This document shows, piece after piece, positions 25,569-35,600 of a DNA stretch of 64,000 nt. The stretch's first letter is position 1; each line of letters opens with the position of its first letter. The notes beneath the pieces were generated by a model, which saw nothing but the letters and a program-made list of their open reading frames with translations, had not been told where the DNA came from and ran no database searches. The DNA is from Microcoleus asticus IPMA8 (lineage in GTDB: Bacteria > Cyanobacteriota > Cyanobacteriia > Cyanobacteriales > Microcoleaceae): the NCBI RefSeq assembly GCF_013179805.1, contig NZ_SRRZ01000021.1, forward strand, positions 1 through 64,000. The letters run 5' to 3'. The position numbers and the translations under genes are program-made.

Positions 25569-26032
25569 TATTTAATCATTCATTTGATGAATTGTAGTTT
25601 CCAAAACTCGATCGCAATACGCAATACTTTAAAATTACCAGTAGAGCGATCGCTCTTCAATTCGGTGCGATCGCTCTGTTAGTTTATAGTCTTATTTTTA
25701 TACGGAGAGTGCGATCGCTTTTTGGTTGCGCGATCGCCGAGTTGTACTATACTGCCCTCTGTAAAGAAATTACCAAAATCCCCAGAGGAATATCGGCGGT
25801 AAGCGGGTTGCTAAAATCGGTCGTTGGCGCTGGCATTTTTGGCCCTCAAATCGCTTTCTTTGGATTAATTGACCTTTTGATTCTGCCTTCTACTTTCTCC
25901 CTTGGGCGACACAAGCGGGGGGTAATGCCCTCCCTAGGATCAATTGTTAATAATCAATTATTAATTATTAGTATTCCATGAGGGGGCCAAAAGGATATAT
26001 CATAATCTTCATCGGATCATTTCTTCCCAGAT
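25569..26032. other. HIP1-rich intergenic stretch
   Basis: Four GCGATCGC-type octamers occur within about 90 bp (25645-25735). An open frame of 90 codons covers part of the region (from 25709) but shows no family resemblance and contains these repeats, so I do not call it a gene. Confidence 0.55.
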
Positions 26033-28063
26033 ATGTTCTACTGCTCTAATCCCACGTGTTCTCATCCTTTCAATCCCGACAACTCTAAATTTTGTCAAAG
26101 TTGCGGATTGCAAGGCCTCAACCCTCTCTTCAGAAACCGCTACCGCGTGATTCGACTGTTGGGCGAAGGGGGATTTGGCAGAACCTATGAAGCGGTAGAT
26201 ACGGATCGCATGGACGATCCCTGCGTAATTAAGCAGTTTGTACCCCAATTTCAAGGAACCTCAGCACTTGAAAAAGCTGCAGAATTGTTTAAGCAAGAAG
26301 CGAAACGACTTTACGAACTCGGTGAACATCCCCAAATTCCTCGATTAATTGCTTATTTTGAACAAGACAAGCGACTTTATTTAGTACAAGAGTTGATTGA
26401 GGGGCAAACTTTACTGGCTGAATTAACTCAGCAGGGTGTTTTTAGCGAAGATAAAATTTGGCAGTTGCTGGCAGATATTTTGCCGATTTTGAAATTTGTG
26501 CACGATCGCCATGTTATTCACCGAGACATCAAACTTGAGAATATCATGCGACGCCGCACCTCTGTTAGCTCCTCCCTGCCAAAGGCGGGAAATTTTCGGA
26601 ATTCAGCTTTCCGAAGGGGAGGGCGGGGAGAGTTAGTTTTGATAGATTTCGGCATTTCCAAACAAGTGACGGGCTCGCTGATGAGCAAAGTAGGCACGAC
26701 GGTAGGAACGCCTGGATATTCGCCGGTAGAACAAATGCGCGGTCAAGTTTTCCCCGGAAGCGATTTGTACAGTTTGGGAATAACTTGCCTGAGACTGCTA
26801 ACTCAATGTTTGCCAAAAGTTGACGGTTCCGATGACCTTTATGACCCGATAAACGGCGACTGGATGTGGAGAGAACGGTTGCCAGCAGGCACAAAAGTCA
26901 GCAGCGAGCTGACAAAAATTTTAGATAAGTTAATTGAAGATTATCTCAAAAATAGATATCAATCTGCTGATGAAGTAATCAAAGCTTTAAATCTTTATTC
27001 TTTACCTCCTCAACCCCCTTTTGTCAAGAAAGGACAACTTGCTTTAAATTCTTCTGTGACAAAGGGAGGGCCACTTGCTTTAAATTCTTCTGTGACAAAG
27101 GGAGGGCCACTTGCTATCCATACTCCGCTCAATCAAAGCGGGCAAATCAATAGCAATATCTCTGTCAATAGCAGGGGAAAATCCAGCACGAATCCGCCTT
27201 CCAACAAGGTCTCGCAGAGAATGGCCGCTGTCAAAAGCACTTTTGAATTTCAGGTGGTGACAGTAGACAAGCGCGGGAAGCAAACTAATGCTAACAGCCG
27301 CCAAGCGCGTTTTTTTGAAGAACATCTTGGTAGCAGTACAGTGCTGCAAATGGTATCTGTTTCTGGCGGTACTTTCCTCATGGGTTCTCCAAAAGATCGG
27401 GGTGACAGCGACGAAAAACCGCAGCACCCAGTAACTTTAGGCTCTTTCTATATTAGCAAATTTCCAGTCACTCAAGCCCAGTGGATAGCAGTTGCGGCGC
27501 TGCCGGAAATTAAAATATTTCTCAATCCCGATGCTGCCCGTTTTAAAGGTGCAAATCGACCTGTAGAAAATGTATCTTGGTACGAGGCTGTGGAGTTTTG
27601 CGATCGACTTTCTCGCAAAACTGGTAAGAATTATCGCTTGCCTAGCGAAGCCCAATGGGAATATGCTTGCCGGGGGCAAACTACGGGGCCGTTTCACTTT
27701 GGGGAAACGATTACCAGCGAGTTAGCCAATTACAACGGAAATTCTAATTACGCTGACGCGCCGAAGGGAGTTTATCGCTTTCAAACGACAGATGTTGGCA
27801 GTTTTAAACCTAATGCTTTCGGATTGTACGATTTCCACGGAAATGTTTGGGAATGGTGCGCGGATTCTTGGCACCATAATTATAACGGTGCGCCTGCAGA
27901 TGGCAGCGTTTGGGAGTCTGACGGGGACTCTTCGCTGAGGTTGTTGCGGGGAGGTTCTTGGAACGATCATTCTCCGAATTGTCGCAGCGCGTGCCGCCTC
28001 AGATATCAGCCGGATTGTAAGGCTAGTATTGTGGGTTTTCGAGTAGCTGTTTGTTTTGAGTGA
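26033..28063 (+). CDS. Ser/Thr protein kinase fused to a formylglycine-generating-enzyme-like domain
   Basis: The 676-residue protein has three parts. Residues 1-30 form a four-cysteine zinc-ribbon prefix (MFYCSNPTCSHPFN, FCQSCG). About 38-325 is a protein kinase (GEGGFGRTYEA, VIHRDIKLENIM, LIDFGIS, GTPGYSPVEQM) with complete HRD and DFG motifs. About 440-676 is an FGE-sulfatase/SUMF1-like domain (VSGGTFLMGSP, PVENVSWYEAVEFC, YRLPSEAQWEYACRG, FHGNVWEWC, LLRGGSW, GFRVAV). The linker between has two 36-bp tandem repeats (27038-27109). The fusion is a known cyanobacterial architecture. Substrates are unknown. The start has only a weak ribosome binding site. Confidence 0.93.
   Translation: MFYCSNPTCSHPFNPDNSKFCQSCGLQGLNPLFRNRYRVIRLLGEGGFGRTYEAVDTDRMDDPCVIKQFVPQFQGTSALEKAAELFKQEAKRLYELGEHPQIPRLIAYFEQDKRLYLVQELIEGQTLLAELTQQGVFSEDKIWQLLADILPILKFVHDRHVIHRDIKLENIMRRRTSVSSSLPKAGNFRNSAFRRGGRGELVLIDFGISKQVTGSLMSKVGTTVGTPGYSPVEQMRGQVFPGSDLYSLGITCLRLLTQCLPKVDGSDDLYDPINGDWMWRERLPAGTKVSSELTKILDKLIEDYLKNRYQSADEVIKALNLYSLPPQPPFVKKGQLALNSSVTKGGPLALNSSVTKGGPLAIHTPLNQSGQINSNISVNSRGKSSTNPPSNKVSQRMAAVKSTFEFQVVTVDKRGKQTNANSRQARFFEEHLGSSTVLQMVSVSGGTFLMGSPKDRGDSDEKPQHPVTLGSFYISKFPVTQAQWIAVAALPEIKIFLNPDAARFKGANRPVENVSWYEAVEFCDRLSRKTGKNYRLPSEAQWEYACRGQTTGPFHFGETITSELANYNGNSNYADAPKGVYRFQTTDVGSFKPNAFGLYDFHGNVWEWCADSWHHNYNGAPADGSVWESDGDSSLRLLRGGSWNDHSPNCRSACRLRYQPDCKASIVGFRVAVCFE
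27038..27109. repeat. Two exact 36-bp tandem repeats in the kinase linker
   Basis: The unit begins CTTGCTTTAAATTCTTCTGT and occurs twice back to back, encoding two copies of LALNSSVTKGGP. A partial unit (KKGQLAL) precedes it. Being a multiple of three, the array changes linker length without breaking the frame. Confidence 0.9.
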
Positions 28064-28127
28064 TCAGAGTCCAAGGGCAATTATTTATCGCGTTCAAAAA
28101 TCGCCCACCTTTGTAACTCTAGAAGAA

Positions 28128-28478
28128 ATGACCCAAAATTTAGCACTATTAATTTCGCTAGCAATTGAAGTTCCAACTGTTCTGCTGTTAGCACAGCTTA
28201 TGGAACCAAGACCTGACAAAAAGCTGCTCTTGCTGCTAATCTGCGCTGGCATTGCTACTCTTGTAACTCATCCCCTAGCTTGGATCGGCTCCCAAATGCT
28301 GATTCCCTATTTGAGATTTCCAGAACGAGCAGGATCGATCGAAATCATTGTGACGATCGCGGAAGGGGCTTTCTACGCGCTAGTAGGTAAAATAGGCTGG
28401 CGGCAAGGACTTTTTCTGTCAGCAATTGCTAATGCCACCTCTTTCTTCGGCGGCTTGGCTATCTACCAACTGCTTTAA
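28128..28478 (+). CDS. Small membrane protein, function unknown
   Basis: With the ATG at 28128 the protein has 116 residues and about four hydrophobic segments: LALLISLAIEVPTVLLL, LLLLLICAGIATLVTH, IEIIVTIAEGAFYALV and the C-terminal LFLSAIANATSFFGGLAIY. The frame also opens at a TTG at 28056 that overlaps the kinase gene's end by 8 bp; the residues in between look non-membrane and poorly conserved in character. The end overlaps the end of the convergent gene at 28459 by 20 bp. I recognise no family. Confidence 0.6.
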   Translation: MTQNLALLISLAIEVPTVLLLAQLMEPRPDKKLLLLLICAGIATLVTHPLAWIGSQMLIPYLRFPERAGSIEIIVTIAEGAFYALVGKIGWRQGLFLSAIANATSFFGGLAIYQLL

Positions 28479-29487
28479 CTTCGATGAACCCTGTTTCCGC
28501 AGGACAAACTATAGCCAGCAACAAAATGGGAATTTCTAACCAAGCATGAATAGCAGCTACCAACGAGTAAACGCTGCGAGTACCTGTAAAAGATTGAGTA
28601 AAAGCCACAAATAAAAGTGTTCCCAAGATAGCAACTGTCCCGCGAAACAGCCAGCCCCTTTGCCAAGGAAAGAAAGTACGAGCTTTTGCCCAACTCGCAG
28701 CATCATCCCAGTGAGGCAGTACGCCGAGAACAACCGCATAGTGCATACACTGAAGGAACACGGCGGCAGAGAAAGCTCGGTCGCCCATAGCTTCCCCGTG
28801 CAGCTCTGGAGGTACAAATACGCCCAAGTGAGAGGAAAGTGACCCTGCTTTCAGCAGCGAAACTGAGGGAGATAGCAGATGAAGTTGAGCTAAGGCGGCG
28901 TGTGGCAAGCCGGAAAGAATTAGCAGCGGTATGGTAACAAAAACTAGCAAACAGCAGCATAAAGCGCGCTGTCGCCGTTCGCCTCGTAGTCTTTCGGCGA
29001 TGAAACCAACTGGTGTTAGGTTGTGCAAGATACTAAAAACCAACAGCAACATAGCAGGCGCGATCGCAATGCCTGCCGTCACTCCCGCCACCACTGCTAT
29101 GCCAAAAGCACCCCACAGCCAACTACGCAAGGCGAGTTTAGGAACGACTAATCCTGCTAGGCACGCAACGCAAGTTAATTCTAAAGGTGCGATCTGCAAG
29201 CTAGAAATCAAGCCCAGCATAAAGCAGGTGCGGAAGCTAACAATTAGCAGCAGGAGCCAAATCATCCCCAAACGTAAGTTGTTTCCCAGGCGAGAATTAA
29301 AACGACCATCAACATAGCGCAATTCGGTGATGACGTGAGCTAGTCCAAACATTGCCAGGGCCATCGTGTAAGTTGCTAGTGGCAAAGCAACTGATATCAG
29401 AGCGCAGGCTAGCACAAGCACAATTGCTGCTATTAGCACCAACTTATGTCTTGGCGGTAAGGTTTCCATCGTCTCCATGAGGTGCAA
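28459..29487 (-). CDS. Multi-pass membrane protein with conserved-looking histidines
   Basis: The 342-residue protein has about nine hydrophobic helices. Polar groups sit in or next to them: MFGLAHVITELRYVDGR, FSILHNLTPVGFIAE, FLQCMHYAVVLGVLPHW and VAAIHAWLEIPILL. Such intramembrane His/Asp/Glu sets recall metal-dependent membrane enzymes (for instance the Brp/Blh carotenoid-cleaving type), but the resemblance is weak and I do not assign the family. The start could also be one of the in-frame ATGs four or seven codons in. It is convergent with the small membrane protein and upstream (on its strand) of nothing obvious. Confidence 0.75.
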   Translation of the reverse strand: MHLMETMETLPPRHKLVLIAAIVLVLACALISVALPLATYTMALAMFGLAHVITELRYVDGRFNSRLGNNLRLGMIWLLLLIVSFRTCFMLGLISSLQIAPLELTCVACLAGLVVPKLALRSWLWGAFGIAVVAGVTAGIAIAPAMLLLVFSILHNLTPVGFIAERLRGERRQRALCCCLLVFVTIPLLILSGLPHAALAQLHLLSPSVSLLKAGSLSSHLGVFVPPELHGEAMGDRAFSAAVFLQCMHYAVVLGVLPHWDDAASWAKARTFFPWQRGWLFRGTVAILGTLLFVAFTQSFTGTRSVYSLVAAIHAWLEIPILLLAIVCPAETGFIEVKAVGR

Positions 29488-29525
29488 GGATTGCTATAGC
29501 AAGAACGGATAGCATTAGAGCGAAA

Positions 29526-30095
29526 CTATTTAGGCAGCTTGCGCAATCTAAAAATTACTATAGCTGTTACGACGGGGCTGGAAAGCACTAAAAGCCCCAA
29601 AATAAACATTTGAGAATTACTGCTTTTCTTCCTTAATTCTAGATTGTTGTTACTGATAGAAACAATTTCCAATACATCCGTAATGTCCCCAACGAAGATG
29701 GCGGCGACATATCGCGAGTGCTCAATTTGTAGTTTTGATGGAATTAAACGTCGATCTTTTTCATCAAATTTTTTAAGTTGTTCGGCGAGAATTTCTCCAG
29801 GTTTAACCGCTGATTTTGGCAGGGCGTAAACTTGGCTATACATCCGATATCCGTGGTCACCAAAACACAGATTTGGCTTGAGGATTCTATGACTACCTGG
29901 GAGTGTCGAGTTAACAGAGCGGACGACAGCTATAAATAAATAATGAGGATATTTATTTAAGTTATCAATTTTAAAACAGGCATAAACTTTAGTAAATCCT
30001 GGTGTCAGCACATCTGCACGCGCAGGCAAAGATAGTCCTAAAGATAAGACTAATGACAACAGTAAAAATGTCGATTTTATGGTTAATTTTTGCAT
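29526..30095 (-). CDS. Exported, C-terminally anchored protein of unknown function
   Basis: The 189-residue protein has a signal peptide (MQKLTIKSTFLLLSLVLSLG to PARA) and one membrane helix near the end (MFILGLLVLSSPVVTAIVIF) followed by a basic tail, RLRKLPK. Between lies a domain of about 120 residues facing the outside, with cysteines in VYACFKID and PNLCFGDHG that may pair. I recognise no family. It is 38 bp upstream of the multi-pass membrane protein's start on the same strand, so the two could be an operon (this gene is downstream). Confidence 0.7.
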   Translation of the reverse strand: MQKLTIKSTFLLLSLVLSLGLSLPARADVLTPGFTKVYACFKIDNLNKYPHYLFIAVVRSVNSTLPGSHRILKPNLCFGDHGYRMYSQVYALPKSAVKPGEILAEQLKKFDEKDRRLIPSKLQIEHSRYVAAIFVGDITDVLEIVSISNNNLELRKKSSNSQMFILGLLVLSSPVVTAIVIFRLRKLPK

Positions 30096-30189
30096 GGGTT
30101 TTAGCTAGACTGAATAGATTAGGACTAAGGCAAAAAAACCCGTTTCTATGAAAAATCGTGGATACACCCTGTGTTGGATTGAGGAAGGA

Positions 30190-30330
30190 AACCCAACCTA
30201 CAGTATCAACTAATACCAATTATGTATGAAGCTGCATAGAATGGGAAGCCTGAAATCTTTTCTGGTCAAGGATCTATTCTATGCAGCTTCACAGAAAATT
30301 GGTATTAGTTTTTCTTCTGTAGGTTGGGTT
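30190..30330. mobile_element. Nested inverted repeat, MITE-like
   Basis: Outermost are AACCCAACCTAC (30190) and its complement GTAGGTTGGGTT (30319). Inside, TAATACCAATT (30211) and AATTGGTATTA (30297-30307) form terminal repeats. Innermost, TGAAGCTGCATAGAAT (30227) and its perfect complement (30276-30291) form a 16-bp stem. No coding capacity. The 97-bp core has the form of a miniature inverted-repeat element; the outer pair is a widespread intergenic motif. Confidence 0.6.
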
Positions 30331-30380
30331 GGCAGCTCATGTACCTGAGAAAGGCTATACCGTTAAAGAAAAATATTACC

Positions 30381-32159
30381 TCAACCAGCCTTCTTCTGAG
30401 GAGCCACTATGCGTTCCACACTCATAGCAGCCACGCTCAACGTCACCACAGCCATGCCGAGAATTGCCACAGGCTGCAACTTTTCATTGATAATTAGAAA
30501 ACCGAAGAGTGCGGTCATTGCTGGCCCCAAAGTGCCAATTACTGACGCTAATGCCGCCCCCGCAAAGCGGATGGCAAAATTATTCAAAAGATAGCTAAAC
30601 AGCGTCAGCACCCCTAAAACAACACCTCCTAAAATCAAACCAGGCCAAACATTTTGGTCGATTTTAGGAGATAAATTTTCCGACAGTGGCACCCACAAAC
30701 TCAGGGACGAAAATACAAAAATCGCGGCGAAATTAACTAAACTAAAAGGAATGGGGTGCAGCTTGCCCGCGGCCATTTGCGTCAGCAATACGTAACCTGC
30801 AAAGGTAATCCCAGAAGCCAGTGCTGCAGCGACTCCCACTCCAACATTGCCGCCGCCGGGAGCTGGAGCGGCAAAACTCGGCCACCCAGCTAAAATCAAA
30901 CCTGCGGTAATCCCGAATATCGCAAAAAAGCCGACTGTGGTGGGGCGAGAACCAAACAAGATCCAAGAACCCAGTACGGTGACGATCGGATAAATAAAGA
31001 AAATCGTAATCGCAATCCCCGCCGGAATATTGCCGATCGCCAAATAAATCAAAACCTGAGACAAAAACAGAAAAAATGCGCTTCCTAAAACCTTGCTCCA
31101 CAAAGCTCGATCGCCCGACTGGAACAACCGTCTAATATCTTTCCACACAGAAGGATACAAAAATGTCGCCAATATCGGCATCAAAGCCATCACTACGATC
31201 AGCCGCATCAACAAAATCAACAAAGAATTTCCAAAACCTGGAGTCACCACCCCCGGAAATTCAAACAAGCCAAAAACCATCCGAGGATTTTTGCCTTTAA
31301 TCAGAATTCTCAAACACACATTAAATAGCGACAATACCACCGCCGAAGACAAAGCCAGCACCAAACCTGTCTGTACTTGAGAAGCTGCTTTAGCGGTTGC
31401 TGGAGAGGGCACTGAAGAGGGTTCCGGCACGGGTTCCCGCGGCGTTTCCACAGGTGTTGGCTGCACTAATGGCGGGCGGACAGAATTAACAGAATTAGTT
31501 GATTCCTCGGGATAGGAATCTTGAGCATCGAAAGGATTCTCAAGATATTCTTCTTCTGCTTCGAGTTCTTCTCTGATGCGGTTTACGAGATTTTGTAACA
31601 GCTCTTCCCCTTGCAGTTCCAGGGTTTTCATGTTGTTGAGCCGCACGGAAAGCTCGCTTTCGTAACTGGTTAAATCTTGTTCCAGCATCTGGAAACTGCG
31701 ATCGATCCTTTCATCCAGCGCCGCCAGCAACTCCGAGGCCCGTTCGTCGTAGTTGCTCGGCGGCAGGGGTATCGGGAACTCGCCGCTGGGGATAGGGCTG
31801 CTGAGAGAATGTCCCGAGTTAGCGCTGAGTTCGTTGAACCGCTGCACCAACAAATCTTGCAAATTGTGAGCCAAAACTTGAGCCAACTGCTTCAGCCACA
31901 ATTGCTGCTGCTGAATGTATCGCCCAGACAGAGATTCCATTTGCTGAGACTGCAATTTGCGATATTGCTCCCGGAGGTCTTCAATATCTTCAATCAGGTG
32001 ATTTTTTTCAGTTTGCAGCCGAGTAATGTCTTGATTTAACTGGCCTTTGACATTTTCATGCAAAGCGTCGAGTTCTTGCATTACTGAGTGGAGGACTTCT
32101 TCTGCTGATTGTGCATCCTCTGGCTCGCCCTTTGACGAGTATACGTTCCGCTGCGCCAT
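30381..32159 (-). CDS. EamA/DMT-type transporter with a long coiled-coil N-terminus
   Basis: Residues 1-205 are soluble and heptad-rich (QDITRLQTEKNHLIEDIEDL, LQGEELLQNLVNRI). Residues 206-265 are a proline/acid-rich linker. From about 268 to 592 there are ten hydrophobic helices in two EamA-type halves, ending LGPAMTALFGFLIINEKLQP, a typical drug/metabolite transporter signature. Length is nearly twice that of ordinary EamA proteins because of the extra N-terminal part. It is divergent from the first NRPS gene with 538 bp between, so export of the peptide is conceivable, but such proteins also occur without NRPS genes. Confidence in the domain call is high; substrate unknown. Confidence 0.85.
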   Translation of the reverse strand: MAQRNVYSSKGEPEDAQSAEEVLHSVMQELDALHENVKGQLNQDITRLQTEKNHLIEDIEDLREQYRKLQSQQMESLSGRYIQQQQLWLKQLAQVLAHNLQDLLVQRFNELSANSGHSLSSPIPSGEFPIPLPPSNYDERASELLAALDERIDRSFQMLEQDLTSYESELSVRLNNMKTLELQGEELLQNLVNRIREELEAEEEYLENPFDAQDSYPEESTNSVNSVRPPLVQPTPVETPREPVPEPSSVPSPATAKAASQVQTGLVLALSSAVVLSLFNVCLRILIKGKNPRMVFGLFEFPGVVTPGFGNSLLILLMRLIVVMALMPILATFLYPSVWKDIRRLFQSGDRALWSKVLGSAFFLFLSQVLIYLAIGNIPAGIAITIFFIYPIVTVLGSWILFGSRPTTVGFFAIFGITAGLILAGWPSFAAPAPGGGNVGVGVAAALASGITFAGYVLLTQMAAGKLHPIPFSLVNFAAIFVFSSLSLWVPLSENLSPKIDQNVWPGLILGGVVLGVLTLFSYLLNNFAIRFAGAALASVIGTLGPAMTALFGFLIINEKLQPVAILGMAVVTLSVAAMSVERIVAPQKKAG

Positions 32160-32696
32160 TAGCCTATAACCTCTAATTTAAACTGCACGTTCAGTGTTCT
32201 TAAGTATTTTGCCAAATCAGGTCGCAAGTTCTAGTGAGTGGCTCTAAAAGATTGCGGACACTGTTGAATCAATAGTAGTCGCTAAGCTACAAATGTGAGA
32301 AAATTGCGTGAAGCAAAGCTATCCCGCTCTTAATCGCCCCAAAAACACTTTGTGCAATTAGAAATCATACTACAGCTTGACCTCTCCACGGATTGCTCCC
32401 GGTAATTCTCGCATCTAACTCACCAGATTGCACCCGAATCACAAGCCTAAGAGCTTGTTGGGCGACTAAATTTGATTGGGGGGTGGCACTCCTAGCCCCT
32501 CAACGGATAACTTGATGCTGCGGCCAGAAATCCGGTTTCTTTTGCCCGCCTTTCTCTCGCACTCCCGCACCCAGATTTATTATATTAAAGGTTCCGATCT
32601 TTTGCTCGCGAAAGTTTTAAGAGGCGATCGCACCGTCAAAAAGCCACCCCGCGCCATCAAAAAATTAACACACCTCATTCCCCAAGAGCAACAGAT
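32160..32696. other. Divergent promoter region before the NRPS genes, with dispersed repeats
   Basis: The 537-bp gap has no supportable gene. It holds the GCGTGAAGCAAAGCTATCCC repeat (32306-32337), an AGAAATCCGGTTTCT palindrome (32526-32540) and a HIP1 site (32622). Promoters for the transporter and the first NRPS gene must lie here, but I cannot place them. Confidence 0.6.
32306..32337. repeat. Copy 1 of the 32-bp dispersed repeat (intergenic)
   Basis: Begins GCGTGAAGCAAAGCTATCCC and ends TTAATCGC. It matches the in-gene copies at 41065-41096 and 44645-44676 apart from a few bases. Confidence 0.75.
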
Positions 32697-35600
32697 ATGG
32701 CATCAGAAATTTATAACGATTCCTTTACAAACGAGCTACAAAAACTGAATATTTCCTCAGAAGCCGAAGTGTTTGTCTTTCCGGCCTCATTTGCCCAGCA
32801 GCGCTTGTGGTTTCTCGACCAATTCGCACCGGAAAACCCTTTCTATAATGTAGTAACAGCACTGCGCTTAACAGGTTCCCTCAACTTAACAGCCTTAGAG
32901 CAAACCTTCAACGAAATAGTGCAGCGACACGAAACTTTGCGAACCACTTTTGCAGCGGTATCAGGCAAACCAGTGCAGATAATATCTCCCGCTTTCAAGA
33001 CTAATTTAAAACTCTTAGAGCTGCAACATTTGCCACCAGAACAACGGCAAACAGAAGCAAATAAACTCACCGCAGCAGAATCTCTTCGCCCTTTCAATTT
33101 ATCCACGGGGCCGCTGATGCGAGTAACCATCCTGCGGCTGACAGAAACCGAGCATATTCTCTTGCTAAATATGCACCACATAGCTTCCGATGATTGGTCG
33201 ATCGGCGTGCTAATTCGAGAAGTGGAGGTCATCTATACAGCTTTGATCGATCGACAGCCATCTCCCCTGCCAGAATTATCACTTCAATATGCCGACTTTG
33301 CCGAGTGGCAGCGCGAATGGCTGCAAGGTGAAGTATTAGAAACTCAGCTAGCTTATTGGCGGCAGCAATTGCACGGAATTTCGGCGTTAAATTTGCCGAC
33401 GGATCGCCCTGCACCAGCTAGGCAAAATTATCGGGGAAAAACTCAATATTTAGAAGTGCCTAAAAAGCTGAAGGACGCACTTGTAGCGCTCTCGCAGCGA
33501 GAAGGAGCGACTTTATTTATGACAGTGCTCGCAGCATTTCAAACTTTGCTTTACCGCTACTCGCAACAAGAAGATATTGTTGTAGGTTCGCCGATCGCCA
33601 ATCGCAACCGCAGCGAAATAGAAGCATTAATCGGTTTTTTTGTCAATACTTTAGTGCTGCGAACAGACTGCTCGGGAAACCCGACATTTCGAGATTTTTT
33701 GGGCCGGGTGCGGGAAGTAACCCTGGGAGCTTACGCTCACCAAGATTTGCCTTTTGAGAAGCTCGTCGAGGAATTGCACCCAGAGCGATCGTTGAATCGC
33801 CACCCGCTGTTTCAGGTGGTATTCGGGCTGCAAAATGCGCCGCTGGACGAGCTAGAATTGCCAGAATTAAAGTTGAGTTCTTTCCCTTTGGAGACTCAAA
33901 CAACGCGCTTTGATTTAGAGCTGTATTTGTGGGAAGCTTCCGATAACTTTAGGAGCAGATACGGCGAACATTGGGAAGATTCGGAAGGCCTCAGAGGCTT
34001 AGCTGTGTACAATACAGATTTATTTGATGAAGTTACGATCGCCCGAATGCTGAGGCATTTTAAAACGCTGCTGGAAAGCATTGTAGCTAATCCCGAACAA
34101 AGAATTTCTAACTTACCTTTATTGAGCGAGAATGAAGTGAATCAATTATTCAGAGAATGGAACGATACTCGGACAGATTATCCTCAAAATAAGTGCATTC
34201 ATCAGTTATTTGAGGAGCAAGTTGAGCAGCATCTGGAGGATGTCGCCCTAACTTTCGACAGCAAGCACCTGACTTACAGAGAACTTAACAGTCGCAGCAA
34301 CAAACTGGCGCGCTACCTGCAAAAAATGGGCGTGGGGGCGGAGGTTTTAGTGGGGCTTTGTGCAGAACGATCGATCGACCTAATTGTCGGGATGTTGGCT
34401 ATACTGAAAGCGGGAGGAGCTTACCTACCGTTAGATCCGAGCTATCCGCGCGATCGGCTAAACTTGATGCTGGAAGATGCTCGAGTTAAAGTCTTGCTAA
34501 TTCAGGATAAATTGATTGAGAATTTCCGAGACTTCTCAAACTCGGTGATTTACTTCGATCGCGACTGGGAAGACATAGCCAAAGAAAGCGCCGAAAATCC
34601 CGCCAACACCGTAACAGCAGACAACCTAGCTTACGTTATTTACACATCTGGCTCAACAGGAAAACCCAAGGGAGTTGCTGTCACCCACAAAGCAGTAAAT
34701 CGGCTGGTACTCAACACCAACTATATAAAAATAGAACCTACCGATAAAATTGCCCAAGCATCAAACGCTTCATTCGATGCAGCCACGTTCGAGATTTGGG
34801 GAGCCTTGCTTAACGGCGCTCAACTCGTGGGAATTAGCACAAATATTACCCTTTCGCCTCACGATTTAGCCTTAGAACTGCGCCAACAAGGCATCACCGT
34901 CTTGTTTTTAACAACTGCCTTGTTTCAACAAATTGCTAGAGTTTTACCGCAAGCTTTTGATTCGCTGCGCTGCTTGCTGTTTGGCGGAGAAGCGGTCGAT
35001 ATGAGATGGGTTCAAAAAGTTCTCCAACAAAAGCAAAGCACTAAATTAATTCACGTTTACGGGCCTACAGAAAATACTACATTTTCGGCTTATTATTGCG
35101 TGCAAGACGTACCCGAAACCGCAACATCTATCCCCATCGGCCGCCCGATCGCCAACACGCAAATTTATCTCCTCGATGCGGATTTGCAGCCGGTGGCGAT
35201 CGGTGTTATGGGTCAATTGTACGTCGGCGGTGATGGACTGGCGAAAGGCTACCTCAACCAGCCAGATTTAACTGCTGCTGCATTCATTCCTAATCCTTTT
35301 AGCAATAAATCTGGTTCTAGCCTTTATAAAACAGGTGATTTAGGTCGCTATTTAGCTGACGGCAACATCGAATTTTTAGGCCGCGTTGATGACCAAGTAA
35401 AAATTCGCGGCTACCGCATCGAATTGGGAGAAATTGAAGCGGCTTTGTGCCAGCATCCACAAGTGCGCGAAGCAGTAGTAATTGTGAGGGAAGACATCCC
35501 CGACGATAAACATTTGGTAGCTTATGTTATTCCTGACGGCATTAATGAGAGATTAGAAATTCCCAATCTAAAATCAAGTGACTTGCGCCAATTTTTGAAA

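Noticed and set aside
25709..25981. Open frame of 90 codons upstream of the kinase-FGE gene
   Set aside because: It covers HIP1-rich spacer sequence, has no family resemblance and no ribosome binding site.
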